64,000 nucleotides of DNA from Comamonadaceae bacterium OS-1 (lineage in GTDB: Bacteria > Pseudomonadota > Gammaproteobacteria > Burkholderiales > Burkholderiaceae_C), in contig AP026969.1 in NCBI GenBank assembly GCA_027923965.1, positions 930,001 through 994,000 on the forward strand. The letters are read 5' to 3'. Under the pieces are notes generated by a model. The model was given only the letters and a program-made list of their open reading frames with translations, did not search any database and had not been told where the DNA came from. The position numbers and the translations under genes were made by a program. Positions 9,251 through 17,177 of this stretch are shown here, piece by piece (position 1 is the stretch's first letter; each line of letters begins with the position of its first letter).

Positions 9251-10222
9251 TTATCGACTACTTTTCTTCTTTTTTCTGTCTAGACGTGCTCGTAGTGCAC
9301 TTATCGCCAGGGTTTCGAATGTCTGAGGTCCGCCCTTCCATTTGAGCCCCTCCCCGTTAGTACCCGTAAAAGGTGGTCTCGATTCTTTCGCAAACCCAGA
9401 AAGAATCAACCAAATTTCTGCAGTATCGTTGGGGTTTTTTGCCAGTGTCTGAGCCTCTTCTATGAGTGGCGTGAGTACATCTCTTCGTGTGCGAGTGTGT
9501 GTTTTTTTGACGGCATTACTATTGACAACAGTATTTTCATATAAATCAACCACATCAACCACATCAACCACATCAACCACATCAACCACATCAACCACAT
9601 CAATAATTTTTGTCTTAAAATTTAGTTTTCTATTTTCTGATATTTGGTTTTCATTATTAAGAGGTAATGGTATTTTAGGTGTTATATTTTTGTTGTTGGG
9701 TCTAGTTGTTAAACCTATTTTTGCTAAGTATCCAATAACCTCATTGCGAGGAATGTAGGTTCCAGAACCTAAAAATTTCACAGACTTATGCTCATCATCG
9801 ACTGCACTAATTTCTCCTTTGGAGAATGCATTTCGAAGTTCTTTGTGATGTTCTATGTATAAATTGTGTTGTTTGTTTTTATTTTCAAAAATTTGCTGTT
9901 CTCCGATTATCCAAGGGTCCCATTTGGGATGCGCGGGATGTTTGCGGTAGGCTTCTATGAAGTCAAATATTTCTTGTTTTGACATTCTTCCATGAAGTAC
10001 AGGTAGATCGGGTAAAATATTTTCTAATAATTTAATATCTTTGTTAGACAGATCGGTCGGAATGCCATGTTTGAAGTTATTGCATGGAATCATTTTATTT
10101 ATTATGCAGTCAATACCCTTTGCATCCTCTCCTGTTGGACATATGGCTTTCGCAATCTCTTGCGCAAGATATTGCGCGTCAATTAGTGAGTCGGATGGTA
10201 GATGTATTTTATTTTGTTTCAT
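9251..10222 (-). CDS. Mobile-element protein with VVD tandem repeat, unknown function
   Basis: 323 residues, no family I can name. Residues 1-170 are mixed helical, with a motif of the kind KHPAHPKWDPWIIGEQQ. Then comes a run of six VVD tripeptides, encoded by a 9-base DNA repeat. The carboxy-terminal 80 residues (DVLTPLIEEAQTLAKNP, then GLKWKGGPQTFETLAISALRARLDRKKK) resemble the tails of hypothetical proteins found beside P4-type integrases. It lies just downstream of the integrase gene on the same strand, 57 bases away, and may be cotranscribed. The function cannot be told from sequence. Confidence 0.6.
   Translation of the reverse strand: MKQNKIHLPSDSLIDAQYLAQEIAKAICPTGEDAKGIDCIINKMIPCNNFKHGIPTDLSNKDIKLLENILPDLPVLHGRMSKQEIFDFIEAYRKHPAHPKWDPWIIGEQQIFENKNKQHNLYIEHHKELRNAFSKGEISAVDDEHKSVKFLGSGTYIPRNEVIGYLAKIGLTTRPNNKNITPKIPLPLNNENQISENRKLNFKTKIIDVVDVVDVVDVVDVVDVVDLYENTVVNSNAVKKTHTRTRRDVLTPLIEEAQTLAKNPNDTAEIWLILSGFAKESRPPFTGTNGEGLKWKGGPQTFETLAISALRARLDRKKKKSSR
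9545..9598. repeat. Six tandem copies of a 9-bp unit (ATCAACCAC)
   Basis: Six exact copies in a row, followed by a partial seventh (ATCAAT). The unit is a multiple of three, so copy-number change keeps the reading frame of the minus-strand gene and simply adds or removes VVD tripeptides. It is a coding minisatellite. Confidence 0.95.
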
Positions 10223-10279
10223 GTATTTTTGAATTATTAAAAAATTATGTGTATTTTGGTGCAGTGAATCGTTTTTCTA

Positions 10280-11479
10280 TTATTTATTTTTTGGGTTGAG
10301 AAACACTGACCATTCATGCATCATTTGACGACGTTTCTCTAGTGCATCACCACGTCTATATGCTGCTTCTACTTTATTTTCGAGCACGTGTGCCAGTGCT
10401 TGTTCCGCGAGGTCACGTGGATAGTTGGTATGCTCTCGTGCCCAGTCTCGGAATGTCGATCGGAATCCATGGGGTACGGCATCGACTTTCATCCGGCGCA
10501 TAACTGCAGTCATGGCCATGTCCGATAGCGGCCCGCCACGCGGGGCACTAAAGATCACTTTGTCGTCCTCTTGATGCGGTTGCATATTGAGTATCTGAAT
10601 TGCCGACTCGGCCAGTGGAACACGATGCTCCTTACCGGCCTTCATTCTTTCACCGGGGATTGTCCAGACCTTAGCGTCCAGATCTACTTCTGCCCAGGTA
10701 GCACCTCTTACTTCGCCACTGCGCGAGGCACAGAGAATGAGGAATTCAAGTGCTCTTGCGGCTGTGCCTTCCCGTTTCTGCAGGTCGGCCAAGAAGCTTT
10801 GCATTTCGTCGATTGGTAGTGCACGGTGGTGCTCTACCTTTTGTATCTTGCCGGGCGCGGCGAGCAGCATGTCTAGATGGCCTTTCCAACGGGCTGGGTT
10901 CTCACCAGTACGGTACTTGCGTACCGTAGACCAGTCTAAAACGCTTTCGATTCGGCCGCGTACTCTGGATGCAGTTTCAGTTTTGGTTTTCCAGATGGGC
11001 TCTAATGCGCTCAATACGTGTTCTTGGTGCACGTCGCGCACCAATAATTTGCCCATGAATGGGTAAGCGTAGGTTTTTAATGAGTTGGTCCATTGGGTCC
11101 TATGCTTAGGGTTTTTCCAAGTGTCTTCGTGGGCTTCGAGATAGCCCTCGGCGGCTTGCTCGAAAGTTTTTTCCATGACCTGTTGTGCGAGCAGCAGGCT
11201 GGTAGCGGCCTTACGTTGTGCGATGGGGTCAATCCCTCGACTGATTTCGTCGCGGGCTTTTCGTGCTTTTTCCTTAGCCTGGGCGAGTGGTACGTCTGGA
11301 AAACCACCTAGACCCATGTGGCGGCGTTTTCCACCGACCATCGTGCGGAGTACCCATGACCGAGCCCCTGCATCATTGACGTACAGGTACAACCCCGCCA
11401 CGCCTCCAATTGCATGGTTGCCAGGCGACACTAGTCTTCCAACTTCCAATGCGGACAAGTCCTTTGCTTTGCGAGCCAT
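10280..11479 (-). CDS. P4-type tyrosine recombinase (integrase)
   Basis: 399 residues from the ATG at 11479 (MARKAKDLSALEV); in-frame ATGs at 11521 and 11509 would add up to 14 residues encoded by a repeated TTTCTACCAT tract, less likely to be translated. The DUF4102 arm-type DNA-binding domain (GLYLYVNDAGARSWVLR, GLGGFPDVPLAQAKEKA) is followed by a core-binding domain and the catalytic domain with Arg in ASRSGEVRG, HGFRSTFRDW (His, Arg), ALAHV and the nucleophile Tyr in EAAYRRGD. All catalytic residues are present, so it should be active. The gene reads inward from the right end of the element. Confidence 0.92.
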   Translation of the reverse strand: MARKAKDLSALEVGRLVSPGNHAIGGVAGLYLYVNDAGARSWVLRTMVGGKRRHMGLGGFPDVPLAQAKEKARKARDEISRGIDPIAQRKAATSLLLAQQVMEKTFEQAAEGYLEAHEDTWKNPKHRTQWTNSLKTYAYPFMGKLLVRDVHQEHVLSALEPIWKTKTETASRVRGRIESVLDWSTVRKYRTGENPARWKGHLDMLLAAPGKIQKVEHHRALPIDEMQSFLADLQKREGTAARALEFLILCASRSGEVRGATWAEVDLDAKVWTIPGERMKAGKEHRVPLAESAIQILNMQPHQEDDKVIFSAPRGGPLSDMAMTAVMRRMKVDAVPHGFRSTFRDWAREHTNYPRDLAEQALAHVLENKVEAAYRRGDALEKRRQMMHEWSVFLNPKNK

Positions 11480-11661
11480 CGTTCCAATTCTCTTTTTTGT
11501 TTCTACCATCGTTTCTACCATGGATTGTAAGATTGGATCGAATGCTTGTGGACGTGCTTGGACTACTATTTAAAGATAACTTATGTAGATCAATGGGTTA
11601 GTGGAATTTGTTGGAATAGGTTGGACAGATATACGGCAGACACCTCTTCCTCCAAGTATTC

Positions 11662-13071
11662 TCAAAAAAGCGCCTGCCCAGGCGCTTTTTTTGTTTCTGC
11701 CCTGCGTTGGCCCATCGCCGTGATGGCAAGCGCGGCCAGCACCAGCAATGCCGCCACGCCGAAGGTCGTTTGCAGGCCTGTTGCCACCGCCTCGGGGCGG
11801 GCCGTGGTGATGTCGGTGGTGCCTGCGGCGAAGGCGAACACCGCGCCCATGACCGAGGCACCGGTGACCAGCCCCAGGTTGCGCGACAGGCTGAGCAGGC
11901 CGGAGACCACGCCGCGCTGGTCGGCGGGTACGTCCAGCATCACGGCGGTGTTGTTGGCCGCCTGGAACAGCTGGTAGCCCGGGGTCAGGATGGCGATGGC
12001 CGCGATGTAACCGACCACGCCGAACAGGATGGGCAGCACCGCCAGCGCCACGGCACCCGCCGCCATGGCCACCAGTCCGACCACAACCGTCGAGGCCGCG
12101 CCCCAGCGGTCCACCACCCGGCCCGCCAGCACGCCCCCTACGATGGAAATGGCCGGGCCGATGGCCATCACCACCCCGACCCTCGCAGCGCTCAGGCCCA
12201 GCGATTGCGACAGGTAAAACGGCCCTACCACAAAGGTCGCCATGATTACCGTGGCCACCAGCACATTCGTGGCCAGGCTGGCACCTAGCGCCGGGTCGCG
12301 GAAGGCGGCCAACTGGAGCAGGGGGGATGCCACGCGGGTCTGGCTGAACACGAACAGGCCGGTGCCGATGGCCGCCGCCAACAGCAGCGCCATATTCAGC
12401 GTGCCGAAGTGGCCGCGCCCCAGCGTCATGGCCAGTGCATAGGCCGCCAGGCTCAGCGCCAGCAGCAGGGTGCCGATGGCATCGAAGCGGGCTGTGCTGC
12501 GACTTTGGCGGTCTGCAGGCAAATGATGCCGCGCCAATAGAAAGGCCAGAATGCCCAGCGGCAGATTCACCAGAAAGATGCTACGCCAGCCGAGGCCGCC
12601 AATCAGCACCCCTCCCAGCGAGGGGCCCAAGGCCGTGCCTACGGCCGACATGGTGCCCAGCAGGCCCATGGCGCTGCCGGTCTGGGCCTTGGGCACGGTC
12701 TCGGCCACAAAGGCGATGGTCAGCGCCATCATGGTGGCTGCGCCCAGGCCTTGGGTGGCGCGGGCGGCGAGCAGCCAGGCGAGTGAGGGTGCGGCGGCGC
12801 ACAGCACCGAGGCCGTGGTGAACAGCGCAATGCCGCCCAGCAGCAGCCGCCGACGGCCCAGGATGTCGCCCAGCCGCCCCACGCTGACGATCAGCGTGGT
12901 GATGGCCAGCAGGTAGGCCAGTACCACCCACTGGACTTGCTGGAAAGTGGCGCTGAAGGCCAGGGCCAGCGTGGGCAGGGCCACATTGGCGATGCTGGTG
13001 CCCAGCGAGGACAGCAGCATGGACAGCGACAGGCTGGCCAGTGCCCAGGGAATTTGGCGGGTTTTGAACAT
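11662..13071 (-). CDS. DHA2-type MFS exporter
   Basis: 469 residues with about 14 predicted membrane spans. Family signatures are visible: the opening SLSMLLSSLGTSIANVALPTL, the loop motif GRLGDILGRRRLLLGG, and ATQGLGAATMMALTIAFVAE. Such drug:proton antiporters export toxic organic compounds. The gene is divergent from a LysR-type regulator 127 bases away, the usual arrangement for a regulated exporter. The last nine codons and the stop are the arm of a strong terminator hairpin. This gene marks the return to GC-rich core DNA after the mobile element. The substrate is not predictable. Confidence 0.88.
   Translation of the reverse strand: MFKTRQIPWALASLSLSMLLSSLGTSIANVALPTLALAFSATFQQVQWVVLAYLLAITTLIVSVGRLGDILGRRRLLLGGIALFTTASVLCAAAPSLAWLLAARATQGLGAATMMALTIAFVAETVPKAQTGSAMGLLGTMSAVGTALGPSLGGVLIGGLGWRSIFLVNLPLGILAFLLARHHLPADRQSRSTARFDAIGTLLLALSLAAYALAMTLGRGHFGTLNMALLLAAAIGTGLFVFSQTRVASPLLQLAAFRDPALGASLATNVLVATVIMATFVVGPFYLSQSLGLSAARVGVVMAIGPAISIVGGVLAGRVVDRWGAASTVVVGLVAMAAGAVALAVLPILFGVVGYIAAIAILTPGYQLFQAANNTAVMLDVPADQRGVVSGLLSLSRNLGLVTGASVMGAVFAFAAGTTDITTARPEAVATGLQTTFGVAALLVLAALAITAMGQRRAETKKAPGQALF
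11664..11692 (-). terminator. Terminator formed by the end of the MFS coding sequence
   Basis: Perfect 8-bp stem AGCGCCTG (11669-11676) and CAGGCGCT (11679-11686) around two bases, flanked by A-runs and T-runs on both sides. On the minus strand it covers the codons for KKAPGQALF and part of the stop codon. The symmetry makes it bidirectional, so it also insulates against transcription from the element. Confidence 0.9.
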
Positions 13072-13198
13072 GGATGCGTCTTTCTGTGGAACTAGCCGCT
13101 AGCGTAGGTCTTTACCCGGCATGGCGGAAGGCGCAGCGTTTGCACTGTATGCGTGCACCAAACGCCATGCGAGAGCCGAATTGCGCTATCGTGGACCC

Positions 13199-14095
13199 AT
13201 GGCAACCCCCGATTTCAACCTGCTGATCACCCTGGACGTGTTGCTGGCCGAAGGCAGCGTGGCGCGCGCCGCCCGCCGCCTGCGCCTGAGTCCGTCGGCC
13301 ATGAGCCGGGCGCTGGCGCGGCTGCGCGAAACCACCGGCGACCCGCTGCTGGTGCGGGCCGGGCGTGGCCTGGTGCCTACGCCGCGTGCGGTCGAACTGC
13401 GCGACAGCGTGCGTCAACTGGTGCAGGATGCGCAAGCGGTGCTGCGCCCCACCGAGGCGCTGCAGCCCGCGCACCTGGTGCGCACTTTCACACTGCGCAC
13501 CAGCGAAGGTTTTGTGGAATGTTTTGGCCCCGGTCTGATCGCCCGCGTGGCCGCAGAGGCTCCCGGCGTGCGTCTGTGTTTTGTGCAAAAGCCCGACAAA
13601 GACAGTGCGCCGCTGCGCGAGGGGGCGGTCGATCTGGAAATTGGCGTGGTGGGCAGCACGGCAGCGCCCGAGCTGCGCACCCAGGCCTTGTTCCGCGACC
13701 GCTTCATCGGTGTGGTGCGCGCGGGCCACGCGCTGGGCCAGGGCGAGATCACCCCCGAGCGCTATGCCGCCGGGCAGCACATCAGCGTGTCGCGGCGCGG
13801 GCTGTTCAAGGGGGGCATTGACGACGCGCTGGAGCCGCTGGGGCTGCAGCGGGACATTGTCACCATCGTCGGTGGCTTCTCGACCGCCCTGGCGCTGGCC
13901 CGGGCCAGCGACCTGGTGGCCAGCGTGCCCGGGCGGCACACCGGTGTGCTGCGTGCGGGCATGCACAGCTTTGACCTGCCAGTGGCCACGCCCGCGTTCA
14001 CCGTGTCCATGCTCTGGCACCCCCGGCTGGATGCCGACCCGGCACAGCGTTGGCTGCGCACCTGCGTGCGCGAGGTGTGTGTGGCGATGGACTGA
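13199..14095 (+). CDS. LysR-family transcriptional regulator next to exporter
   Basis: 298 residues from ATG 13199. An amino-terminal LysR helix-turn-helix (NLLITLDVLLAEGSVARAARRLRLSPSAMSRALARL) is followed by a periplasmic-binding-like effector domain (residues about 90-295). The in-frame ATG at 13121 would add 26 residues without LysR character. It is divergent from the MFS exporter, and the shared 127-base gap should hold both promoters and the regulator site. Inferred role: effector-dependent control of the exporter. Confidence 0.88.
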   Translation: MATPDFNLLITLDVLLAEGSVARAARRLRLSPSAMSRALARLRETTGDPLLVRAGRGLVPTPRAVELRDSVRQLVQDAQAVLRPTEALQPAHLVRTFTLRTSEGFVECFGPGLIARVAAEAPGVRLCFVQKPDKDSAPLREGAVDLEIGVVGSTAAPELRTQALFRDRFIGVVRAGHALGQGEITPERYAAGQHISVSRRGLFKGGIDDALEPLGLQRDIVTIVGGFSTALALARASDLVASVPGRHTGVLRAGMHSFDLPVATPAFTVSMLWHPRLDADPAQRWLRTCVREVCVAMD

Positions 14096-14171
14096 AGATT
14101 GCTTGTCCTCCAGGACCGACAATATGCGCTTGTTTTTGTAACCTTGTCGTCCTCCATAAGGAATCCGTGCC

Positions 14172-14951
14172 ATGCCGCTTGTCGTTTTCAACCAGAAGGG
14201 TGGGGTGGGCAAGTCCACCATTACCTGCAATTTGGCCGCCATCAGTGCCAGCCAGGGGCTGCGCACGCTGGTGATCGACCTGGACCCGCAGGGCAATTCC
14301 AGCAGCTACCTATTGGGGGCGCAGGCGCGGGATGACCAGCCCACGGTGGCCGGGTTTTTTGAGCACTGCCTGAGCTACAGCCTGCGCACCGTGCTGCCCA
14401 CCGACTTCATCGTCACCACGCCGCACGAAAACCTGCACCTCATGCCGTCCAGCCCGCTGCTGGGCGAGCTGGAGAGCAAGCTGGAGTCGCGCCACAAGCT
14501 GTACAAGCTGCGCGAGGCCTTGCAGCTGCTGGCGGCGGGCTACGACCGCATCTACATCGACACGCCGCCTGCGCTGAACTTCTACACCCGCTCGGCCCTC
14601 ATCGGCGCGCGCGCCTGCCTGATCCCGTTCGACTGCGACGAGTTTGCCCGCAAGGCCCTGTACACCCTGCTGGACAACGTGGCCGAGATCCGTGCCGACC
14701 ACAACCCCGGCCTGGTGGTGGACGGCATTGTGGTGAACCAGTTCCAGCCGCGCGCCAACCTGCCCCAGCGCATGGTGGGCGAGTTGGTGGCCGAGGGCCT
14801 GCCGGTGTTGCAGCCGTATTTGCCCTCGTCGGTGAAGATCCGCGAGTCGCACGAGCAGTCTTTGCCCATGGTTTACCTGGACCCGCAGCACAAGCTGACG
14901 CAGGCCTTTGTGGCGCTGCACGCGGTGGTGCAGGGTCTGCGGGCCGCGTAA
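14172..14951 (+). CDS. Orphan ParA-family ATPase
   Basis: 259 residues. The deviant Walker A box FNQKGGVGKST is at the amino terminus, with Walker A-prime in VIDLDPQGNSSS and Walker B-like YIDTPPALN, all typical of ParA/Soj/MinD-like partition ATPases. No ParB gene or centromere-like repeats are next to it, so it is not the chromosomal parAB pair; orphan members position proteins or organelles. A ribosome site (AAGGA, 14158-14162) precedes the start. A hairpin repeat of the dispersed family follows the stop. Confidence 0.85.
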   Translation: MPLVVFNQKGGVGKSTITCNLAAISASQGLRTLVIDLDPQGNSSSYLLGAQARDDQPTVAGFFEHCLSYSLRTVLPTDFIVTTPHENLHLMPSSPLLGELESKLESRHKLYKLREALQLLAAGYDRIYIDTPPALNFYTRSALIGARACLIPFDCDEFARKALYTLLDNVAEIRADHNPGLVVDGIVVNQFQPRANLPQRMVGELVAEGLPVLQPYLPSSVKIRESHEQSLPMVYLDPQHKLTQAFVALHAVVQGLRAA

Positions 14952-14972
14952 TTTCATTTGCTACTGATTTGG

Positions 14973-15008
14973 TAGCTGCTCGTGCTGGTGGAATCAGCGT
15001 GGGCGGCC
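14973..15008. repeat. Dispersed AGCTGCT hairpin repeat, copy 1
   Basis: A diverged member: TAGCTGCTCGTGCTGGTGG then AATCAGCGTGGGCGGC, just after the parA stop. The core is GCTG..TCAGC rather than GCTTAT..ATAAGC. Confidence 0.6.
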
Positions 15009-15080
15009 TGTTTGCTTTAAATCCGGGTGGAGTTGTATCAGTCTGTACTTGACGCGTACCGGCTGCGCAAGGCATAGTCC

Positions 15081-15107
15081 ATAACAAAATAATTCCTATT
15101 TTGTTAT
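15081..15107. promoter_or_regulatory. Perfect palindrome upstream of sugar dehydrogenase gene
   Basis: ATAACAAAATA (15081-15091) and its exact complement TATTTTGTTAT (15097-15107) around a 5-base spacer, ending 19 bases before the SDR start codon. Size and position suit a dimeric repressor operator. A related half-site (CCTGTTTTGTTCTTA at 17043-17057 versus CCTATTTTGTTATAA here) lies in the LysR/transporter intergenic region. Confidence 0.7.
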
Positions 15108-15126
15108 AACTGATACCACTATTGCA

Positions 15127-15909
15127 ATGTCGAAAAGCGAACTGAATCTGAACTCCACCTACCCCAGCCTGCGCGAGCAGGCTGTTTTTATTACCGGCGG
15201 GGGCAGCGGCATTGGGGCGGCCATGGTGTCGGCGTTTGTGCGGCAGGGTGCGCGCGTGGCCTTTGTGGACATAGCCGAGACTGCCAGCCAGGCGCTGGCA
15301 GAAGAGCTGGTAGCGGCCGGTTACCCCGCGCCCTGGTGGCGTACCTGCGATGTGCGCGACATTGCGGCGCTGCAAACCGCCGTGGCAGACGCGGCCAGCG
15401 CCCTCGGCGACTTTGCGGTGCTGGTGAACAACGTGGCCAGCGACGACCGGCACACGCTGGAGTCCGTCACCCCCGCGTACTACGACCAGCGCATGGCCAT
15501 CAACGAGCGGCCGGCGTTTTTTGCCATCCAGGCGGTGGTGCCGGGCATGCAGCGCCGGGGCGGCGGCTCCATCGTCAACCTGGGCTCCACCGGCTGGCAG
15601 ACCAAGGGCACGGGCTACCCCTGCTACGCGATCGCCAAGTCGTCGGTGAACGGGCTGACGCGCGGGCTGGCCAAGAGCCTGGGCGCGGACCGCATCCGCA
15701 TCAACACCGTGTCGCCCGGCTGGGTGATGACCGAGCGGCAGGTGGCGCTGTGGCTCAACACCGAGAGCGAGGCCGAACTGCAGCGCACCCAGTGCCTGCC
15801 CGACAAGCTGAGCGGCCACGACATCGCCCGCATGGTGCTGTTTCTGGCCTCGGACGACGGCGCGATGTGCACGGCACAAGAGTTCAAGGTGGACGCGGGT
15901 TGGGCGTGA
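15127..15909 (+). CDS. SDR-family sugar 1-dehydrogenase (xylose/arabinose type)
   Basis: 260 residues. The Rossmann motif FITGGGSGIG, the NNVAS motif, catalytic Ser in LGSTGW, Tyr and Lys in YPCYAIAKSS and the tail CTAQEFKVDAGW are all present. The order YPSL.. ITGGGSGIGA, DDRH and VMTERQ closely follows Caulobacter D-xylose 1-dehydrogenase and related L-arabinose dehydrogenases, so the likely reaction is NAD(P)-dependent oxidation of an aldose to its lactone. It stands alone behind the palindromic site and provides the first step for the dehydratases encoded at 25.7-28.4 kb. The exact sugar is inferred. Confidence 0.85.
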   Translation: MSKSELNLNSTYPSLREQAVFITGGGSGIGAAMVSAFVRQGARVAFVDIAETASQALAEELVAAGYPAPWWRTCDVRDIAALQTAVADAASALGDFAVLVNNVASDDRHTLESVTPAYYDQRMAINERPAFFAIQAVVPGMQRRGGGSIVNLGSTGWQTKGTGYPCYAIAKSSVNGLTRGLAKSLGADRIRINTVSPGWVMTERQVALWLNTESEAELQRTQCLPDKLSGHDIARMVLFLASDDGAMCTAQEFKVDAGWA

Positions 15910-15944
15910 AGGCGCGTCGCTACATTTTTTGATGTAGTTTTTGA

Positions 15945-15980
15945 TAGCTGCTCACGCTTAATACATAAGCATGGGCAGCT
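15945..15980. repeat. Dispersed AGCTGCT hairpin repeat, copy 2
   Basis: TAGCTGCTCACGCTTAATAC followed by ATAAGCATGGGCAGCT. Outer arms AGCTGC/GCAGCT and inner GCTTA/TAAGC pair. It lies between the convergent SDR and LysR genes. Confidence 0.85.
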
Positions 15981-16016
15981 TATTTAGTGCATGAAAAATA
16001 ACCTAAATTTGAACCA

Positions 16017-16982
16017 TCAGGCTTCGCTGGCCTCCAGCGTGCAGCCGTACAGGGCCAGGCTGGCGGCTTTCAGGGCGGTGAGCATTACCTTGGCGGCGGG
16101 CGAGGGCAGGCGGTCGGTGCGGGTGATGATGCCGAACGCGTCCATATGGCAGGGCATGTCCAGCGGCACGATGGCCACCAGGCCGTGGGCGGCGTAGTAG
16201 CGGGCCACGTCGGCGGCAATCACCGCCAGCATGTCGCTTTGCTGCAGCATGCGGGTGATGAACAGCAGCGCCGACGACTCGATCACATTGGTCGGCGGTG
16301 CCAGGCCCACCTCCTGGAACATCAGGTCAAACCGGTGCCGCAGCACGCTGCCCGCGGGCGGCACGATCCAGCCCGCGCCCACCACATCGCGCAGGCTCAG
16401 CCCGTCCCGGCGCACCAGCGGGTGGCCGGGGCGGGCGATGGCGCACACCGGTTCCTCGATCAGCGGCTCGTAGCGCAGATTGGTCTTGTCCTGCTCGGCA
16501 AACAGGCGCGCCACCACCAGATCCAGCTTGCCCTGCTGCAGCCGCTCGATCAGCACCGGGCTGTTTTCGATCTCCAGCCCGACCCGCAAGGTGGGCTGCT
16601 CCTGCTTGACCATGGCCACGGCGCTGGGCAGCAGCGTGAGGCCGGGCGACGTGATGGCCCCCACGCTGACCTGGCCGAAGCGCCCGGCCTTCAGCGCGGT
16701 GAGCTCCTCGTGCGCCTGGTTCAGGCTGGCCAGCGCCACCCGGGCGTGGCGGATCATGGTCTCGCCGTACCAGGTGGGGCGCATGCCACGCGGCAGCCGG
16801 TCGAACAGCGGCACCTCCAGCACGTCTTCCAGGTCCTTGAGCAGCTTGGATGCGGCGGGCTGGGTCATGTTGAGCACCTGGGCGGCGCGGTGGATGTTGC
16901 CCTCGTCGTCCAGGGCCACCAGCAGCAGCAGCTGGCGGGTCTTGAGGCGGGCCCGGATGAACCAGGGTGTGCTTGAGGCCAT
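16017..16982 (-). CDS. GbpR-like LysR regulator of the sugar locus
   Basis: 321 residues. The LysR winged helix is visible (LLLLVALDDEGNIHRAAQVLNMTQPAASKLLKDLED), with the effector domain at about 95-300. The sequence pattern (RARLKTRQL, LFDRLPRGMRPTWYGE) is that of GbpR-type regulators, which control ChvE and galactose/arabinose genes in agrobacteria. It is divergent from the transporter operon (195-base gap), the classic place for an autoregulated LysR gene, and is expected to control uptake and catabolism of the sugar. The gap also contains a half-site like the palindrome upstream of the dehydrogenase. Confidence 0.87.
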   Translation of the reverse strand: MASSTPWFIRARLKTRQLLLLVALDDEGNIHRAAQVLNMTQPAASKLLKDLEDVLEVPLFDRLPRGMRPTWYGETMIRHARVALASLNQAHEELTALKAGRFGQVSVGAITSPGLTLLPSAVAMVKQEQPTLRVGLEIENSPVLIERLQQGKLDLVVARLFAEQDKTNLRYEPLIEEPVCAIARPGHPLVRRDGLSLRDVVGAGWIVPPAGSVLRHRFDLMFQEVGLAPPTNVIESSALLFITRMLQQSDMLAVIAADVARYYAAHGLVAIVPLDMPCHMDAFGIITRTDRLPSPAAKVMLTALKAASLALYGCTLEASEA

Positions 16983-17177
16983 GGGGTTTTCCAGAATGTG
17001 AATATTGATATGTATTTTGGCTAAAAAACCATTGGATTGATACCTGTTTTGTTCTTAGACTCGCAGGGTGTTTGTAATTAAGCATTCATCTAATTGGCCA
17101 AAGAAGCTAAAACCGGGTTCTAACCCCGTCCATTCGGACGGTGGACAGGGCAAATAACTAAACCATCAGGAGACAAC

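Larger units (their letters stand above)
5246..11661. mobile_element. Putative integrative mobilizable element (boundaries approximate)
   Basis: The gene set int, unknown gene with VVD repeat, alpA-like, DUF3987 and mobA/mobL is a common cargo-free backbone of integrative mobilizable elements. Base composition is far more AT-rich than the DNA right of 11.66 kb. The integrase gene reads inward from the right end, as expected when the attachment site lies just beyond its start. No conjugation machinery is visible, so transfer would rely on a helper. Both ends are my estimate: no att direct repeat or tRNA end was found. The copper genes to the left may belong to the same island. Confidence 0.55.

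Noticed and set aside
9545..9598. CRISPR-like repeated sequence
   Set aside because: The unit is 9 bp with no spacers, and it is in frame within a coding sequence.
11600..11660. Possible tRNA or tmRNA 3' end (CCTCTTCCTCCA) as the integrase target
   Set aside because: No T-loop (GTTCGA) or acceptor partner could be found upstream, and no copy was seen at the left side of the element.
16983..17177. Sigma-70 promoter TTGATA with TTAGAC for the sugar operon
   Set aside because: The spacing between the two boxes is about 13 bases, too short for a standard promoter; it was not listed as a feature.
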